Origin: an uncultured Planctomycetota bacterium | GTDB lineage: Bacteria > Planctomycetota > UBA1135 > UBA2386 | Assembly: GCA_903925435.1 (NCBI GenBank) | Contig: CAIYFF010000500.1 | Coordinates: forward strand, 1-10,401 | Length of the DNA stretch: 10,401 nt | Direction: 5' to 3' | In this document: piece by piece, positions 8,125 through 10,401 of the stretch | How the letters are laid out: each line of letters begins with the position of its first letter | Position numbering within the stretch: position 1 is the first letter of the stretch | Notes under the pieces: generated by a model | What the model saw: only the letters and a program-made list of their open reading frames with translations | What the model was told of the DNA's origin: nothing | Database searches by the model: none | Translations under genes and position numbers: made by a program

Positions 8125-8714
8125 GGCTGCGCGAAGCCGCCAAGCAGCCCCTTGAGCCTCGTCAACGCACGCACGTAGCGATTGCTCGCGGCGTTCTCGC
8201 CAATGCCGAGCAAGTCCGCGACTTCCTTGTTCGACAGATCCTCGAAGTGTCGCAGCGTGAGCACCTCACGGTCGATCTCGTCCATCGACTCCAACGCTTC
8301 GGAGAGTTGCTTCTTCCACTCGTCGCGGATCGCGGCCTGGCTCGGGGACGTCAACGTGCCAGCGACAAACCCAGACAGACATTGGCTGTTGGCGAAGGCC
8401 CGTTCCTTGGCAGCGCTGCGCTTGCCCGCCCCCAAATGGCGGCGATGCAAATCGATCAACGTCTGCTGCCCCACCATTCGCAGCCAAAGCGGCAATGGGT
8501 GCCCATCCGAGCGGAACGCGTAGAGGCGCTGCTGTGCTGCGAGGAAGATCTCTTGGACCACGTCCTCTGGATCGATGCGGCCGAACAGGCGCGGATCCAT
8601 GCGGAAGTGCACCATGCGACGGAGACGTTCGCGTTGCGACTCGAACAACGACGCAAACGGTTCGTCATCGCCGGCGCGCAGTCGCGCGGTCAGTTCGTCA
8701 TCGTCAAGGGCCAT
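8121..8714 (-). CDS. ECF-type RNA polymerase sigma factor (planctomycete, kinase-linked)
   Basis: A 197-residue sigma-70 family ECF factor. Region 2 covers about 15-90, with the core-binding segment GRIDPEDVVQEIFLAAQQRLYAF (45-67) and the promoter-melting/-10 part PLPLWLRMVGQQTLIDLHRRH (73-93). Region 4, about 138-190, ends in a helix-turn-helix (LRHFEDLSNKEVADLLGIGENAASNRYVRALTRLKGLL). There is no C-terminal extension. It resembles the Planctomycetaceae-specific ECF groups that sit next to Ser/Thr kinases. The ATG at 8714 was chosen over upstream starts (8732, 8771) because it begins MALDDDELTARLRAGD, matching the usual N-terminus of the family, with a weak GGA about 10 bases upstream. No anti-sigma gene is visible. 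The kinase gene overlaps the stop by 4 bases, implying one transcript and joint regulation. Confidence 0.93.
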   Translation of the reverse strand: MALDDDELTARLRAGDDEPFASLFESQRERLRRMVHFRMDPRLFGRIDPEDVVQEIFLAAQQRLYAFRSDGHPLPLWLRMVGQQTLIDLHRRHLGAGKRSAAKERAFANSQCLSGFVAGTLTSPSQAAIRDEWKKQLSEALESMDEIDREVLTLRHFEDLSNKEVADLLGIGENAASNRYVRALTRLKGLLGGFAQP

Positions 8715-8784
8715 GCTGGATCCGTGCACCATACGACAAGCGCACGAACGGAGAACCCCAGGGCTCCCCACCGCAACGTCTCGA
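8715..8784. promoter_or_regulatory. Gap upstream of the sigma-factor gene
   Basis: Seventy bases separate the small membrane-protein stop (8785) from the sigma-factor ATG (8714). This is the only place before the sigma/kinase pair with room for its own promoter; otherwise these genes are read through from the FemAB operon. An imperfect GGAG/CTCC inverted repeat (about 8750-8768) is present without a T-tract. I cannot recognise a definite promoter. Confidence 0.2.
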
Positions 8785-9012
8785 TCAGCGGCGCATGCGG
8801 CTGAGCGACGTGTAACACGTCACGGAGCAGAACAGCGTCATCGCAATGCCGACGCCGAGCCCCGCCATGCTCTCGAACCACAGAAACCCTGCCGCGCCGA
8901 CGGTCGAGCCGATCGCCACGCCAGCGCAGCTGAGGTAGAAGCCGATCAGCGAGGCCTTCGTCTCGCGATGCTCCTGAGTGGCAATCGAGCCCTTGGGTTC
9001 TGGAGTGCTCAC
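8785..9012 (-). CDS. Small two-helix membrane protein, unknown function
   Basis: A 75-residue protein with a polar, charged N-terminus (1-20), two glycine-rich hydrophobic segments (about 21-46 and 49-69) joined by a very short turn, and a basic end (SRMRR). It looks like an inner-membrane hairpin, probably with both ends on the cytoplasmic side by the positive-inside rule. I recognise no family. The start is a GTG at 9012 that overlaps the TGA stop of the upstream FemAB gene by 4 bases (GTGA); the next in-frame Met is residue 49, inside the membrane region. Tight coupling to the FemAB gene and sensible amino-acid composition support a real gene that may work with the FemAB protein at the membrane. 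Confidence 0.7.
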   Translation of the reverse strand: MSTPEPKGSIATQEHRETKASLIGFYLSCAGVAIGSTVGAAGFLWFESMAGLGVGIAMTLFCSVTCYTSLSRMRR

Positions 9013-10401
9013 GGCAGAAAACGCGACAGCCGCGCGCCCAATCGGTTGGCGAACATGGTCGGCATCTTGGACCAGATACGACGCGGGAGGTCCAGCTTGG
9101 GGTTGCCCGGATGGAAGTCCGGCGGCCGCGCCTCGTCGCCCACCAGCAAGTACTCGTAGTGCAGGGGCTCCGCTTGGAAGCCCATGTTCTTCTTGAAGTG
9201 GGCCGGACCGGAGTCGAGGCGGCTGCGACCGAAGTCAAAGCGCGCGAAGCCCTCTTGCACCGCCCACTCCATGATGCCGCAGTAGACGAGGTTGTTCGCG
9301 CCCGTGTCGTTGATGCCCGTCCGCGAGCCGGAGTAGTAGGCGTTGACAGTGTCCTTGAACAAGAAGCTCATCACGGCTGCGAGCGTGCGCCCCTGCGGGT
9401 CCACCACGCGGTGGAACACCACCTTGCGGCCGAACTCCTCGCACAGCGCCTGGAACCATCGCTTCGGCAAGGCCGGCGAGCCGAGCCGCTGCTTGTTCTC
9501 CGCGAACAAGTCGAAGAACTCATTGAGATCGCAGTCAGGCTTCACGACCAACCCGTGTCCCACTTCTTCGCCGCCTGGCGCGCGGCGCGCGCGCCGCACT
9601 TCTGCGCGCGCCTTCTTGGGGATCGCCGCAAGCACCTTGTCGGGGCTGTCCGGCAGTGGGCAGCGGAACGTGACGTAGAGATGCGAGTTGGTGCGCACGC
9701 CGGGCCGCTCTTCGAGATGCCGAAGCTCGACGAAGCCTGCGTCAAACTGTCGCCCTAGTTCCGTGGCGCGATCGAGCAACGCCTGCTGCGCATGGGGCGA
9801 CTCTGCCAGCACGCCGCCATAGACGCCGTAGGGAACGCTGACGAAATTGCGGCCGACGAACGGCGGACGGAGCTGCAGATTCTTGACCAAGAACAGCGGC
9901 AACACGCCGAGCCAACGACGGCCCTGCTCGACGACGAGGTAGTGCGCTTCGTGATGGAACACATCCGCGACGCAACGACGCCAGCCACTGAGGTGGAAGA
10001 ACGTGCCCTGCGCATGGCGTGTGACGAACGCATCCCACCGCGAGTCCTCGCCGGGCAACAGCTCGCGAACGCGCAGCTCGCCGAACTCGACTCCTCCACT
10101 GCGTTGCGTGGACGGTGCTGGACCGAAGCCCCGCGATTCGTCGACGAGACCTACCGGCGACGGCAACGGCGCAGCGGGCATTGCGGGCGCGGCGCCACCT
10201 GTGCCCGATTGCCCCGATGTGACAGCCAGTGCATCGGACAGCGCTGCGCCTTCGTCCTTCGACTCCAGAGGCAGCTGCGCAGGCGCATCGGACGGCACGG
10301 ACTCCGCGCCGCCTTCGATCACTTCTTCGACCTTGTAGTCCCGCAGATTGGGAGCCTGCGTGAAGATGATGATCTCGCCGATCAGGCCGAAGCCGATCAG
10401 C
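9009..10401 (-). CDS. FemAB-family acyltransferase-like protein, probably the C-terminal part of a larger fusion (5' end outside window)
   Basis: The C-terminal ~350 residues are a FemAB/GNAT-fold protein like those in XrtA/PEP-CTERM exopolysaccharide loci. Marks include SRWDAFVTRHAQGTFFHLSGWR at the domain start, FVSVPYGVYGGVL, AIPKKARAEVRRARR, LAAVMSFLFKDTVNAYYSGS and the closing FARFDFGRSRLDSGPAHFKKNMGF. FemAB relatives transfer amino acids or acyl groups onto cell-wall or polysaccharide precursors; the substrate here is unknown. The frame has no stop up to the window edge: residues encoded by 10400-10320 read LIGFGLIGEIIIFTQAPNLRDYKVEEVI, a membrane helix plus amphipathic tail resembling the C-terminus of family 2 glycosyltransferases with membrane anchors. 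About 75 Ala/Pro/Gly/Ser-rich residues then link to the FemAB domain. Separate starts are possible at GTG 10322, GTG 10298 or ATG 10181 (390 residues), but none has a good ribosome site. The stop overlaps the next gene's GTG. Confidence 0.85.
   Translation of the reverse strand, partial: LIGFGLIGEIIIFTQAPNLRDYKVEEVIEGGAESVPSDAPAQLPLESKDEGAALSDALAVTSGQSGTGGAAPAMPAAPLPSPVGLVDESRGFGPAPSTQRSGGVEFGELRVRELLPGEDSRWDAFVTRHAQGTFFHLSGWRRCVADVFHHEAHYLVVEQGRRWLGVLPLFLVKNLQLRPPFVGRNFVSVPYGVYGGVLAESPHAQQALLDRATELGRQFDAGFVELRHLEERPGVRTNSHLYVTFRCPLPDSPDKVLAAIPKKARAEVRRARRAPGGEEVGHGLVVKPDCDLNEFFDLFAENKQRLGSPALPKRWFQALCEEFGRKVVFHRVVDPQGRTLAAVMSFLFKDTVNAYYSGSRTGINDTGANNLVYCGIMEWAVQEGFARFDFGRSRLDSGPAHFKKNMGFQAEPLHYEYLLVGDEARPPDFHPGNPKLDLPRRIWSKMPTMFANRLGARLSRFLP

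Noticed and set aside
8750..8768. Imperfect GGAG/CTCC inverted repeat upstream of the sigma factor as a terminator
   Set aside because: The stem is bulged with an almost closed loop and no T-tract follows; chance occurrence is likely in GC-rich DNA.
8715..8771. Upstream starts for the sigma factor at 8732 or 8771
   Set aside because: The added residues do not resemble ECF N-termini, while the ATG at 8714 gives the expected beginning of the family.

Overview
The window is GC-rich (roughly two thirds G+C by eye) and most likely comes from a member of the Planctomycetota, perhaps an uncultured or deep-branching one. The evidence is the combination of a DUF1549/DUF1553 secreted protein (Planctomycete 'PSCyt2/PSD1' type), its usual DUF1501 partner, and an ECF sigma factor directly followed by a transmembrane Ser/Thr kinase with the N-terminal leader typical of planctomycete kinases. 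The lineage is an inference from gene content; there is no rRNA or other taxonomic marker here.

Layout, left to right: (1) 2-1051, minus strand: a lipoprotein with Asp-box/Ycf48-like beta-propeller repeats. (2) 1052-1169: a 118-bp divergent intergenic region. (3) 1170-3863 and 3874-5316, plus strand: a two-gene operon encoding an exported DUF1549-carbohydrate-binding-like-DUF1553 protein and a Tat-exported DUF1501 protein of alkaline-phosphatase-like fold. (4) 5317-5331: a 15-bp convergent gap containing a hairpin that pairs the two stop codons and may be a bidirectional terminator. (5) 8714 down to 5332, minus strand: an ECF sigma factor translationally coupled through a GTGA overlap to a 930-residue membrane Ser/Thr kinase with a TPR-like C-terminal half. 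(6) 10401 down to 8785, minus strand: a FemAB-family acyltransferase-like protein whose reading frame stays open to the window edge, coupled by another GTGA overlap to a 75-residue two-helix membrane protein.

Functionally, the plus-strand pair belongs to a cell-envelope/exported family widespread in planctomycetes, of unsettled biochemical role and often linked to polysaccharide use. The minus-strand sigma/kinase pair looks like a one-module envelope-to-transcription signalling unit: an external or periplasmic TPR sensor, a cytosolic kinase, and a sigma factor with no visible anti-sigma. The FemAB end looks like part of a surface polysaccharide/envelope biosynthesis locus that continues outside the window. 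The residues before the FemAB domain resemble the C-terminal membrane tail of a family 2 glycosyltransferase, which would make this a fusion protein. I found no tRNA, rRNA, CRISPR array, insertion sequence or prophage gene. The strongest leads are the possible glycosyltransferase-FemAB fusion and details of the sigma/kinase module; otherwise the window looks like ordinary planctomycete chromosome.
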